Assembly: GCA_021713395.1 (NCBI GenBank)
Contig: JAKJJT010000013.1
Span: 1 to 50,722 of the forward strand
Direction of reading: 5' to 3'
DNA from: Thiotrichales bacterium 19S9-11
GTDB lineage: Bacteria > Pseudomonadota > Gammaproteobacteria > Francisellales > Francisellaceae
Length of the DNA stretch: 50,722 nucleotides
The position numbers and the translations under genes are program-made. Of the stretch, positions 35,593 to 43,612 are shown one piece after another; the stretch's first letter is position 1; each line of letters opens with the position of its first letter. The notes beneath the pieces were generated by a model, which saw only the letters and a program-made list of their open reading frames with translations, made no database searches and was not told the origin of the DNA.

Positions 35593-35973
35593 TTAAATTC
35601 CTTTTTTATGCTTCATATCATAACGAATTAAAGATAAGTTATAACTTAATTTACAACCTTCTAATATTTCTTTGTTAATGCCATCTAGCACCCACTTACC
35701 ATAAACCAAACCATCTAAACCGATCAAAAAATAAGGTCTTGCAGATTTAGCCATTTCTGTTAATTGTTTAATTGCATCCATTGCACTTTTATAGTTAACA
35801 AAGGTTATGCCTCTAATTGTCATAGTTTCTGATTCTATACCAGCATACTCTAAATTAGGATAATGATTTAATCTTACCTGCTTGGCCCAATTAAACCTTA
35901 AATTCATACTAAGCTGATCAAATGTTAAGTCATTCACACTAAAAACAACTTCACCATAAGCTAGTGTCATCAT
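35593..35973 (-). CDS. Tail protein gpU-like
   Basis: This 126-residue protein is of the P2 gpU family, a tail assembly protein acting at the tube end. The family's start LAYGEVVFSVNDLTFDQL and the ending GKWVLDGINKE are present, and the RPYFLIGLDG block is typical. It sits between tape measure and X. There is a three-base gap to T and a one-base gap to X. Confidence 0.85.
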   Translation of the reverse strand: MMTLAYGEVVFSVNDLTFDQLSMNLRFNWAKQVRLNHYPNLEYAGIESETMTIRGITFVNYKSAMDAIKQLTEMAKSARPYFLIGLDGLVYGKWVLDGINKEILEGCKLSYNLSLIRYDMKHKKGI

Positions 35974-35976
35974 AAT

Positions 35977-36870
35977 TTAATACCCTCCATGTATATCAAA
36001 TAAAAATGCTGCTTTTTCAGTTGCTTGATAAACCGTATCTTCAATTATTTTTGTGTCTGAGTTGTTAGCTGATATTTGAATATGGTTATTAATTTCTACT
36101 TTTTGATTTTTTCTTGATTGATCATTTATTTGATGTGATTCACTTTGTATTGTTTTTGCTTCACTCATTGGTGAATTCATAAGCTTTGCTTGATTTGTAG
36201 CTGATAGCTTTAACTCTGGTTTAAAACCAAAAAACTGCATTAACCTATCAATAGCGTTCACACTCCAGTCTAACACGGGTTGAATCCATGCAACTGCTTG
36301 CTTAAAAATGTTTTTAATCTGCTCCCATAACTGACTAAAAAAATTACTTAATGGTTGCCAATACTGCATAATTAAAGCAGCTCCTGTTGCAATCGAGGCA
36401 ACTACAAACCCAATTGGATTTGTAATTAAGGCTAACTTTAATAGATTAAAAGTACTTATTACAAGTGGAATAATAACTAATAAAGATTTTAAGGGTGCAA
36501 TTAAAGATAGAATGCTTCCAATTATCTTAAAACCAGCAAAACCTAATAGCACCGTTTCCCAGCCACCAATATAACTAACAACTGTATTTAAAATGCTAGA
36601 GGCATTAATTAATACACCCCCAACTTTATTAACTAAATTTTCAGCTTTGGGTAACTGATTAATTAAACTTTCAACCCAAACACCTAAGCGCTCACCATGT
36701 TCTAGCGTCCAATTATCAAATGCATCAAATAAACTTGTCATATATGGTGTAATCTTTGATAGTATTGGCTCAAAGATTCGAGATAATAACTGATCAAATG
36801 TAGCAGAAAGTGAAAGTATTGGCGCAATTGCATTGCCCAGTTGACTTGTTTGATAAACATTTCCAATCAT
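35977..36870 (-). CDS. Very short tail tape-measure protein, P2 gpT-like
   Basis: This protein of about 297 residues lies where P2 has gpT (815 residues). Two hydrophobic segments (about 100-150), then LITNPIGFVVASIATGAAL and YWQPLSNFFSQLWEQIKNIF, match the C-terminal part of P2-type tape measures. The long N-terminal coiled-coil part is absent. I use ATG 36870, which overlaps the E' stop as ATGA and has AGGA upstream; ATG 36894 would add eight residues. Tape length sets tail length, so the tail should be much shorter than P2's. It is either a natural mini-tape or a clean in-frame deletion. The frame itself is intact. Confidence 0.8.
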   Translation of the reverse strand: MIGNVYQTSQLGNAIAPILSLSATFDQLLSRIFEPILSKITPYMTSLFDAFDNWTLEHGERLGVWVESLINQLPKAENLVNKVGGVLINASSILNTVVSYIGGWETVLLGFAGFKIIGSILSLIAPLKSLLVIIPLVISTFNLLKLALITNPIGFVVASIATGAALIMQYWQPLSNFFSQLWEQIKNIFKQAVAWIQPVLDWSVNAIDRLMQFFGFKPELKLSATNQAKLMNSPMSEAKTIQSESHQINDQSRKNQKVEINNHIQISANNSDTKIIEDTVYQATEKAAFLFDIHGGY

Positions 36871-37258
36871 AGCTTTCGTTCCTGTTTTAACCATTGTTTT
36901 GATAATTTAAAATAATAATCTAACTGACTTAGTGATAATTGACTTAATTCAGATAATTGCCAGCCTGTTTGAGTTGCAATAATAAATAGCTTTTCTTTTA
37001 TGGCTTTGGGTTAAAGCTTTCATCCCCCTGCAGCATTGATAATGTTTTTTGCAATAACTTATAATCTTTCATTGGCATATCTTTAATACTTTCTATATCA
37101 ATTGATGTCAGGTTAGATAATAACGTAATCTCTTTTAACTCCATTTGTTTAATATTTCCTAAGTTTAATAAGTCTCTTGGAGTTGGCTCTCTCATATGAA
37201 CTATATTTGTAACACTGCCATGAACAAGACTAACTTCTTGGTTTAACATAACTTCCAT
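36867..37258 (-). CDS. Tail assembly chaperone gpE-E' (programmed -1 frameshift product)
   Basis: The short E frame stops at 36998, but a second frame, offset by -1, continues to a TGA at 36867. At 37004-37010 the minus strand has the slippery heptamer C CCA AAG, in the correct phase. Slippage there gives a product ending with a helical extension starting AIKEKLFIIATQTGWQLSE and finishing KQERKL. The extension runs over the start of T. Frameshift-extended E/E' (or lambda G/GT) chaperones hold the tape measure during tail assembly. The frame and heptamer are seen; use of the site is inferred from this conserved arrangement. Confidence 0.8.
36998..37258 (-). CDS. Tail assembly protein gpE-like (unshifted form)
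   Basis: This 86-residue protein sits between the tube protein and the tape measure. It has the P2 gpE pattern, including VNIVH-like and REPTPRDLLNLGNI blocks near residues 22-36. It is also the N-terminal part of the frameshift product E-E'. Roughly 20 bases separate it from FII. As in P2, both the short and the extended form are probably needed for tail assembly. Confidence 0.85.
   Translation of the reverse strand: MEVMLNQEVSLVHGSVTNIVHMREPTPRDLLNLGNIKQMELKEITLLSNLTSIDIESIKDMPMKDYKLLQKTLSMLQGDESFNPKP
37004..37010 (-). promoter_or_regulatory. Slippery heptamer CCCAAAG for -1 frameshifting
   Basis: On the minus strand the heptamer reads C CCA AAG in the E frame (X XXY YYZ type), six bases before the E stop. 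The -1 frame is closed by a TAA immediately upstream of the site and open for the next 43 codons, so slippage can only work here. It plays the part of the lambda G-GT and P2 E-E' shift sites. Confidence 0.8.
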
Positions 37259-37277
37259 TTTAATAACTCCCTAAAAA

Positions 37278-37778
37278 TTAACTCATTGCTTTAATATTAT
37301 CTGCTAACATATTTTCACCATTAATCATGCGCACATTATTAATTGGATCAATTTCAATTAAATCATCATTGTTTTCACTTAAGCGATAGTAGTGTACTGA
37401 CATTAATACGCTTGTTTCTGACATTTCATCACTACTAAACGTACCATAGTCAATTTCTTTAACTAAACCACGCATTTCAATCATGATATTTTTAACTTCT
37501 CCATCTGAGTTTCTAACGGCTGCTCTTAAAATTAAAGGCACAGAGTTACCAACGCCTAATGCTTGAGTTGGTTTGGTATGCAAACCTTTTAATTTAAAAC
37601 TTGCCTCCATTTTCTCAACCTTGCCCATATCAACATCTATCACACCGGACATACCACTGGCTGACCATTCTGTTGTTTTTAGGCTTATCTTAGGTAAAAC
37701 AACTTCTGATGCTTCTCCTAAATAACCAAAGCCATCTAAATAAACACCAAAGTGCTGTAAAATTCTATCTCCAACCAC
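37278..37778 (-). CDS. Tail tube protein, P2 FII-like
   Basis: This 166-residue protein is of the major tail tube family FII. Family blocks are GYLGEASEVVLPKISLKTTEW near the start, GVIDVDMGKVEKMEASFKLK in the middle, and VLMSVHYYRLSENND at the end. Length is near P2 FII (172). It lies between the sheath gene and E, as in P2. It forms the inner tube that is pushed out on contraction. Confidence 0.92.
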   Translation of the reverse strand: MVGDRILQHFGVYLDGFGYLGEASEVVLPKISLKTTEWSASGMSGVIDVDMGKVEKMEASFKLKGLHTKPTQALGVGNSVPLILRAAVRNSDGEVKNIMIEMRGLVKEIDYGTFSSDEMSETSVLMSVHYYRLSENNDDLIEIDPINNVRMINGENMLADNIKAMS

Positions 37779-37827
37779 ATTACTCTCCTTGTTTTTATAA
37801 ATTAATTTTCATTTTCATAAAGAACGC

Positions 37828-38973
37828 TTAAAAAATTTCTTCTAAATAATCATCTGTTAACCTAGATCTAAAACTAATACGCTCAGCTGGATAGACTGGT
37901 GTAAAGTCAAAATCAAATATAATGTGACCATTTTTGACATTATTATTTGTATTAACAATTGGATCTACCCAGCACTTGCCACCTAAAATTCGTCCTTGTG
38001 CTATTAGTGAACGTAAATAGTCATTTACACCCATGACAACATCTTCAACAAAGGTTTTAGTAATACCTCGATCTACCGCCCATTGATGGGCATATAATAA
38101 TGATTCATTAATCATATCAGCTGTACGGCGAACACATAAAAATTGCCATTTGGGATCAGTTGACGTTGTGCGATTCCCCCAAAGACGCCAACCATTTTGA
38201 CGAATAATGACATTGATATTTTGTTCGTTTAAATAATTCGCTTTTGATGCTTCGCTATAGCTATAATCAATTGATCTTTGAGCGCCAATAATACCATTTA
38301 GCTGATGATTTGATGGACTTAGGTGCCAACCATATTGATGATCAATTTTAGCAATTAAGCCTGCAACTGCAGCACTGGATGAAGTTAAGCTTTTATCGCC
38401 ATCTTTTAAAATAAAAATATTTGGGTCAATAATATAGACTCTTGCACTATCAAAATTGCGCTTAAAATCAACTGCTGCTTGATCTGTTGTTGATGGTGCT
38501 TCGGCAACAACAATTGCTTTTAATGACTCTGCAATTGTGACAAGTTTTGAAGTAACACTAGGATTTGATGTAAAAGACGGTGCAATTAAAATTTTTGGTT
38601 TTAAACCTAACTTGCTTTCTGTATCTAGTAATGCATAGAGCCCCAAACGTCTTTCACTCTCATCAACACCCCCAACAACATTTGAAAGTAACTGCTCTTG
38701 ATTAACATCATCTTTCACTCGAATAACAACAACCAATGCACCAACTTGATCATAAATCAAATTAACAGCGTCAACCAAACTACCTTCTTTGCCTAATTTA
38801 GAAGCCTCTGATCGATTTGCAATTAACACTGGCTCGTTTAATGGGAATAATGTTTCATCAGCAGATTCTGCTGTTCCAATTAGACCAATCACTGAACTTC
38901 TCACTGTTTGAATGGGTCGAATACCTTGATCGATTTCAATTACTTCTACACCATGGAAAAAACTACTTGGCAT
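37828..38973 (-). CDS. Contractile tail sheath protein, P2 FI-like
   Basis: This 381-residue sheath protein starts FFHGVEVIEIDQGIRPIQTV, the usual sheath N-terminus. The central RRTADMINESLLYAHQWAVD and the closing FDFDFTPVYPAERI are strongly conserved in the family. Length is close to P2 FI (396). Contraction of this outer tube drives the inner tube through a target envelope. The start has AAAAGGAG upstream. Its presence separates this operon from siphovirus-type tails. Confidence 0.95.
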   Translation of the reverse strand: MPSSFFHGVEVIEIDQGIRPIQTVRSSVIGLIGTAESADETLFPLNEPVLIANRSEASKLGKEGSLVDAVNLIYDQVGALVVVIRVKDDVNQEQLLSNVVGGVDESERRLGLYALLDTESKLGLKPKILIAPSFTSNPSVTSKLVTIAESLKAIVVAEAPSTTDQAAVDFKRNFDSARVYIIDPNIFILKDGDKSLTSSSAAVAGLIAKIDHQYGWHLSPSNHQLNGIIGAQRSIDYSYSEASKANYLNEQNINVIIRQNGWRLWGNRTTSTDPKWQFLCVRRTADMINESLLYAHQWAVDRGITKTFVEDVVMGVNDYLRSLIAQGRILGGKCWVDPIVNTNNNVKNGHIIFDFDFTPVYPAERISFRSRLTDDYLEEIF

Positions 38974-39036
38974 TGATAACTCCTTTTACCGTTTTTATAC
39001 TTTTGATATTTTCAGTCTATAAAAAACCACTTTCCA

Positions 39037-39306
39037 TTAATTTGAGTAAATAAGTTCACTGATCATTTTTTTATCAAAATTACACTTTTTTAAGCTATCT
39101 TGAAGCGCCCTAAAGCATAAAGCCAAATCTCTATAATCTATCAATTGACATAATGGCATGCTTTCTGCTATCAGCGATGGTGGAATATAATCTTTCTTAA
39201 CCACTGCTGGATTTGCTGATATTAGTGAGCAAGCGTTTAATATCATCAGGAAGCTTGTGACTAAGACACTGATCTGGATGTTTAATAATAATCTTTTCAT
39301 CTTCAA
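39037..39306 (-). CDS. Rz1-like outer-membrane spanin lipoprotein
   Basis: This 89-residue protein has a basic start, a hydrophobic stretch and the lipobox LNAC (Cys26), predicting an outer-membrane lipoprotein. It begins inside, and in a different frame from, the gene at 39197, overlapping it by 110 bases. Nested or overlapping Rz/Rz1 genes are the hallmark of two-part spanins, which disrupt the outer membrane during lysis. Four further cysteines are unusual. It sits between the fibre region and the sheath gene. The spanin role is inferred from overlap and topology. Confidence 0.7.
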   Translation of the reverse strand: MKMKRLLLNIQISVLVTSFLMILNACSLISANPAVVKKDYIPPSLIAESMPLCQLIDYRDLALCFRALQDSLKKCNFDKKMISELIYSN

Positions 39307-39499
39307 TATAGTTTTGATCTAATTGACGTTCATATTTCATCGCAGTCATTGCGCTACTGACGGAATCTCTCCAACTTTCTTCCATTGCTTGAATCTGTGA
39401 ATTTGCCAGCATTAGCTGATACCACATAAACCCAAGGCCAATCAAAATAGTACTTAAAAAAATGAATGAAAAACTAAAGATAACCAGTGAACGTACCAT
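39197..39499 (-). CDS. Rz-like inner-membrane spanin
   Basis: This 100-residue protein has an N-terminal membrane anchor (residues 5-28) followed by a helical, charged periplasmic part. This is the Rz layout. The Rz1-like lipoprotein gene starts within it in another frame. Together they would bridge inner and outer membranes and complete lysis, releasing tail particles. It begins one base after the upstream 132-residue gene. No holin or endolysin gene is next to it. Confidence 0.68.
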   Translation of the reverse strand: MVRSLVIFSFSFIFLSTILIGLGFMWYQLMLANSQIQAMEESWRDSVSSAMTAMKYERQLDQNYIEDEKIIIKHPDQCLSHKLPDDIKRLLTNISKSSSG

Positions 39500-39898
39500 T
39501 TAACTTTTAGCTTGATAATAATCATTCAATAAGGCAGCTGTCTTTGAATAACGCTCTGTCATCGAAGCTGCTATTTCATCGATTATCTTATATTTGGACT
39601 TAACTTTAATTGGTAGACTAATTTGCTCACTATTAATAGCCTTTGAAAGATGATTAAACAAACCTAATGTTGTTGAATCAATTGTATTTATGGCTTCCTG
39701 ATAGTCTGGCTTGTTTTTTATAAAAGAAAATAATTTAACCATAACAGTTGCTAATAGTTGCAATAAATCTGAATCTGCACTAAATAACTGCTCACTATCA
39801 CCAACTGTTTGATGAATTAATATCCTTAATTCTTCTCTAGCTGTATATTTTGATTTAACTACGTCAGAATTTTTGAGTGTTTCACTATTATCAATCAT
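39500..39898 (-). CDS. Unknown protein of the tail operon
   Basis: This 132-residue, mostly helical protein has no membrane segment and no recognised family. It lies between the fibre gene (nine-base gap) and the Rz-like gene (contiguous), where P2 and R-type pyocins carry a fibre assembly chaperone. It could be a divergent chaperone or a lysis-timing protein, but nothing in the sequence proves either. Confidence 0.7.
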   Translation of the reverse strand: MIDNSETLKNSDVVKSKYTAREELRILIHQTVGDSEQLFSADSDLLQLLATVMVKLFSFIKNKPDYQEAINTIDSTTLGLFNHLSKAINSEQISLPIKVKSKYKIIDEIAASMTERYSKTAALLNDYYQAKS

Positions 39899-39907
39899 AT
39901 AATAACC

Positions 39908-40936
39908 TTAATCCATAATTTGTTGAATATAAGGGAACAATCCCCACATTGGCTTTTCCCGATTTAATGGAAAATAACCAGCCATTGTTCCTAGTAAACA
40001 GAATAGAACTTCTCCAGTGTCACTTTCTGCATATGGATGTGTATGGATATATGACGTACCAGTTAATCGTATGTAGTTTCCACATAATCCCCATTGATCT
40101 GTTACACCTTCTAATGCAAACCCATAGCCAATAGAGCCTGAAACTAACTTTGCATAACAAGCACTGGTAATCCAACCATGGTAATTAACAAATTGGAAAA
40201 ACAATCTACCTAGACTAGATGCATCTTTTTTAGTCCATCGCACTCGAATAATATTAAATTCTGGCAAGCTATGTTTAACACCAGATTTACCCATTGCTGT
40301 TAAAATTTCTTTTTCTTCCTCATCTCTATTTTCCCAAGATATACCACTTTTAAATTTACGATATACTTCAAAATGTATATCACAATCAGAATGAACATAA
40401 CTGAAGTGATCTAACATACCATTTGTAATTGTACCTTTTTGATTGCGACTTAATCGCCAATAAGGAAAATAAGCTTGGTTCATTTTTTCATCAAACTCTT
40501 GGTCTAATGATTTTAGTTGATTTAACTCTTCCTTAATCATTTCACGTTGATCAGAAACGATATATTCATAATGAATATTTTGAGCATTTGTATATCTTAA
40601 TCGAAGTTCATACTCACTCTCTGTGATAGAATCTGCTATATCTGATTTATAAACTTCTGGAATATTACCTTGTGCTAGCACTTGATTATTATTATCTAGA
40701 ATAGACAAATACCTTAAATAAAACCCGCCTTGGTTTTCAGGAATAACACAACGAATGATAATCTCATCTTTAGTCATTTCAATATGATCAATATCACTAC
40801 GATAGACAATTGACTCTAAATTTAGATCATCGGTTACATCGCTAAATTGAAACTTGCTAAAAACAACTTTTGATTGATCTAGTATACTTTGCGCAAACTG
40901 TTCTTTGCCATAGTCTGTAATTAATATTTCATACAC
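39908..40936 (-). CDS. Tail fibre protein, probable target-recognition fibre (gpH-like)
   Basis: This 342-residue protein has an N-terminal part (about 1-150) beginning EILITDYGKEQFAQSIL. This is the phage tail-collar fibre attachment domain (DUF3751 type). The C-terminal half (about 155-342) has strand-rich sequence with HSDCDIHFEVYRKF and LTGTSYIHTHPYAESD and no close family I know. It should bind the target cell surface. It is short compared with P2 gpH (669). It follows gpI by three bases. The target is unknown and cannot be read from sequence. Confidence 0.82.
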   Translation of the reverse strand: MYEILITDYGKEQFAQSILDQSKVVFSKFQFSDVTDDLNLESIVYRSDIDHIEMTKDEIIIRCVIPENQGGFYLRYLSILDNNNQVLAQGNIPEVYKSDIADSITESEYELRLRYTNAQNIHYEYIVSDQREMIKEELNQLKSLDQEFDEKMNQAYFPYWRLSRNQKGTITNGMLDHFSYVHSDCDIHFEVYRKFKSGISWENRDEEEKEILTAMGKSGVKHSLPEFNIIRVRWTKKDASSLGRLFFQFVNYHGWITSACYAKLVSGSIGYGFALEGVTDQWGLCGNYIRLTGTSYIHTHPYAESDTGEVLFCLLGTMAGYFPLNREKPMWGLFPYIQQIMD

Positions 40937-40939
40937 CTT

Positions 40940-41476
40940 TTAACTTCCTTGTAGTGTTGTTTTATGTTTAAAGCAGCTAATAACACCAAAATAGCTCATA
41001 AGATCTGATTGATTTAGCAAATTAACTTTATAAGCACTTGGTAAATTTTTATATTCTTTGGTTAGTTTCCTTAACTGCTTAATATCTACTTTATCTTCAA
41101 CATTTACCTCCAATTTAAATGTATGAGGTTGCATATTCGTTTCTTCCATTTCTTGATACCACTCTTTAATCACAATAGGCTGATTAAAAACTTCTAACGC
41201 TTCTTCTAACGCACCTAGCGTTCCTTTCTTTTGATGTCTTTCTATTGACTCATTAATCAATTGCCTCTGTTTATTTTCATCCAACTGGAAAAAACCTTCA
41301 TAATCGACAGACATGAAAGAAGCTAGATAAGGTAAAAAATCTAACGGACAGTTATCAGCATCAAATAAATCAAATATTATATTTTTGGATAACTCTAATT
41401 GATTGAAAAATGCACTAACAATTGCTCTTTCAAAATCTGTTGCATTGGGGGGCAACATTGATAACTCTTTCATCAA
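40940..41476 (-). CDS. Baseplate protein gpI-like
   Basis: This 178-residue protein is of the P2 gpI baseplate wedge family. It starts with the family pattern LPPNATDFERAIVSAF, followed by CPLDFLPYLASFMSVDYEGF and RHQKKGTLGALEEALE. Length is equal to P2 gpI (176). The start overlaps gpJ by four bases, a typical coupling in tail operons. Confidence 0.92.
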   Translation of the reverse strand: MMKELSMLPPNATDFERAIVSAFFNQLELSKNIIFDLFDADNCPLDFLPYLASFMSVDYEGFFQLDENKQRQLINESIERHQKKGTLGALEEALEVFNQPIVIKEWYQEMEETNMQPHTFKLEVNVEDKVDIKQLRKLTKEYKNLPSAYKVNLLNQSDLMSYFGVISCFKHKTTLQGS

Positions 41477-42321
41477 ACATCTGCCTCTGAAATATCAATC
41501 TCCACACAATATGGCACTTGAGTTTTAGATCCGCAAATTGACTGAGTTGGTGATACTAAGTCAACAACATAGCTAACACCTTCAATATTTAACTGACTAT
41601 AAATTTCAGAAAGCGGAATCATAGAGCCAATTTTATGATAACGTTTAATTAAAAAATCAAGCTTAGTTTTGATTGTTTCAATAACTTCTTCTTTATCTAA
41701 TAACTGATATAAGCCTATTCTTGCTATAATACGATATTCAAATGGCTCTACACTTAAAACGATAACTTGCGTTCCTAGTGGCTTACGTTTTTTATCTGTT
41801 AAATAAGCTGTAACTGTTTGAATTAGTTCATCTGATGCCCGGCCATCTGTTGTTTCATTACTTTGAATAACAACAAAAGCAACACCTGGCTTTTCATTAT
41901 CATCAAATGCTTTAGCATCAATGACTCGGCTATCTGCTTCAAGCGCTAATACTTCATAAGACTCTTTACTTCCAGCTGTTGATATTTTTTCTAGTTTATT
42001 AGTAATTCGATAGCGATAGCGTTCATCTGGTTCATTTATATCTCTTCCTACTTTAAATAAAGCACCTAAGTGCTCTAAGTCATACCCTGTAGCATAAGCA
42101 ATTAATACAGACTTTATTGCATCGTTAATTCGTTGCTGATATAACGTTAATCCATAGGCACAAGCTTCTAATATTTTGATCGCTGGATCTGATGGTGTAT
42201 CAACATCATACTCAGGTAGCCTTAATTTAAAATCAGCCATTAACTTATTAAAGTTCTTATCATAATTAACCGATGCAATCACATCAGGTAATGGCAAACT
42301 TGTTAAATCGAACTGTTTCAT
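41473..42321 (-). CDS. Baseplate protein gpJ-like
   Basis: This 282-residue protein is of the baseplate J family. Family blocks include FDLTSLPLPDVI at the start, KILEACAYGLTLYQQRIN near 65-84, and GTQVIVLSVEPFEYRI near 185. Length is near P2 gpJ (302). It overlaps W and I by four bases on each side, so W-J-I are one translational unit. Confidence 0.92.
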   Translation of the reverse strand: MKQFDLTSLPLPDVIASVNYDKNFNKLMADFKLRLPEYDVDTPSDPAIKILEACAYGLTLYQQRINDAIKSVLIAYATGYDLEHLGALFKVGRDINEPDERYRYRITNKLEKISTAGSKESYEVLALEADSRVIDAKAFDDNEKPGVAFVVIQSNETTDGRASDELIQTVTAYLTDKKRKPLGTQVIVLSVEPFEYRIIARIGLYQLLDKEEVIETIKTKLDFLIKRYHKIGSMIPLSEIYSQLNIEGVSYVVDLVSPTQSICGSKTQVPYCVEIDISEADV

Positions 42322-42653
42322 ATTCTTAAACCTTTTATGGTTGATCTATGCCCATTAACTAAATAGATAAAATCAATGGTTAAAATAATATTTTCATGTG
42401 ATTTAAAATTAACTTTAACATCACTCACGCTGACTCGGGATTCCCATTGGTCAATTGCTTCTAATGTGAAGTTTAAAATTTTTGCTAAAGTAATCTGATT
42501 CATTGGTTGATCAATTAATTCAAATAACTTAGATCCATAGTTTCGTCGCATAACTCGCGAACCAACAGGTGTCGTTAAAATATCACAAATGCTTTGCTTT
42601 ACATGTGCAATATCAGATAGTAGCTTCTGTCCATAATTTGCGATCCCTTTCAT
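42318..42653 (-). CDS. Baseplate wedge protein gpW/gp25-like
   Basis: This 111-residue protein is of the GPW/gp25 family, the lysozyme-like wedge seed of contractile baseplates. The pattern ICDILTTPVGSRVMRRNYG followed by ELIDQP is the family signature. Length matches P2 gpW (115). It begins 70 bases after V and overlaps J by four bases. It is needed to start sheath polymerisation. Confidence 0.92.
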   Translation of the reverse strand: MKGIANYGQKLLSDIAHVKQSICDILTTPVGSRVMRRNYGSKLFELIDQPMNQITLAKILNFTLEAIDQWESRVSVSDVKVNFKSHENIILTIDFIYLVNGHRSTIKGLRI

Positions 42654-42723
42654 TTTTTTAATCTCTTATTAAGTTTTATTTTATTTGATTATCTATTTGA
42701 TTTTTGGCTAATCTTTGGTAAAT

Positions 42724-43176
42724 CTATTTTGGTTTTGAGGTATCTCTACCTTCATTACCAATATGCTTATGTTTTTTAAGACTAATCATATCTGATGTGA
42801 TATCACCCTCTGACTGGGTAATACTGCCTTTAACAAATAGATCGCCTTCAATTAATACTTTTGGTGCTTTAATACTGACTGCTCCGCTTAAAGCACTAGA
42901 AACTTGAGTCGATGATTGATAAATGCTTGGCAAAATAATGCCATTATTTAATTCACCACAAGCAGATAATACTACTACTTGTTCACCGACGCTGGGTGCA
43001 CTGTAAGTCACACAATCCCCTGCTCTAAAAGTTAACCATTTAAGCCAGCCTGATATCAAATTTCCTAACTTTACTTGAGCCTTGGCTTGCTGCTGATCAA
43101 CTTGATAAATTATGCCTATCTTAATTAAGTTTGCTAGGCGACGTTCAAGTTCACCAATCCGCTCTAATTCAATCAT
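42724..43176 (-). CDS. Tail spike protein gpV-like
   Basis: This baseplate spike of about 150 residues (gpV family) is the tip that pierces the target membrane. An OB-fold part (about 15-90) is followed by a strand-repeat part beginning LSGAVSIKAPKVLIEGD. The end contains KKHKHIGNEG. The HxH pattern is the iron-binding apex motif known from P2 gpV. I use ATG at 43176, overlapping the upstream stop as ATGA; GTG at 43182 is possible. Confidence 0.9.
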   Translation of the reverse strand: MIELERIGELERRLANLIKIGIIYQVDQQQAKAQVKLGNLISGWLKWLTFRAGDCVTYSAPSVGEQVVVLSACGELNNGIILPSIYQSSTQVSSALSGAVSIKAPKVLIEGDLFVKGSITQSEGDITSDMISLKKHKHIGNEGRDTSKPK

Positions 43177-43595
43177 AAGCACTCTTCGCTATAGTCAAAT
43201 AAACTCATCTGTCTATTTTCACAATCACTATTGGCAACTTGACTTGGCATACGTCTATCACGATAAGCGTAACGCACTGTTCGAGCTGAACGTTGTAATA
43301 CGAGCGCTATTTCATCTTCAGTTAGTTCTTGCTGTAAGATACTGACTGCTTTTTTGGTTATTCTAATACGATCTGTCTCTGTTATCTCAATTGGCTTTAG
43401 GCGCATACCACCTAGTTCTGATACAAGTTTTTTATAAATATCTTCTGGTAAGAGATCACTTAAATGTGAATTTTTTCTAAATTTATGCGGAATGAGTACT
43501 CTATCTTTACCTTGTTTTTCTAAATAACTACAAATATTCTTTGTATGTTGATCACCAATTGTATTGCTTAACATTTTGTAATGCATATTACCCAT
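43173..43595 (-). CDS. Mor-like transcription activator at the head of the tail operon
   Basis: This 140-residue protein contains SDLLPEDIYKKLVSELGGMR near residues 46-65 and a C-terminal helix-turn-helix, LTEDEIALVLQRSARTVRYA. This resembles the Mor/C activator family of phage Mu, which turns on late or tail genes. It overlaps V by four bases, so it is produced together with the tail. AAGGAG lies eight bases before the ATG. Family assignment is moderate, as the match is by pattern. It probably controls the operon. Confidence 0.65.
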   Translation of the reverse strand: MGNMHYKMLSNTIGDQHTKNICSYLEKQGKDRVLIPHKFRKNSHLSDLLPEDIYKKLVSELGGMRLKPIEITETDRIRITKKAVSILQQELTEDEIALVLQRSARTVRYAYRDRRMPSQVANSDCENRQMSLFDYSEECL

Positions 43596-43612
43596 AAAAC
43601 TTACTCCTTGTT

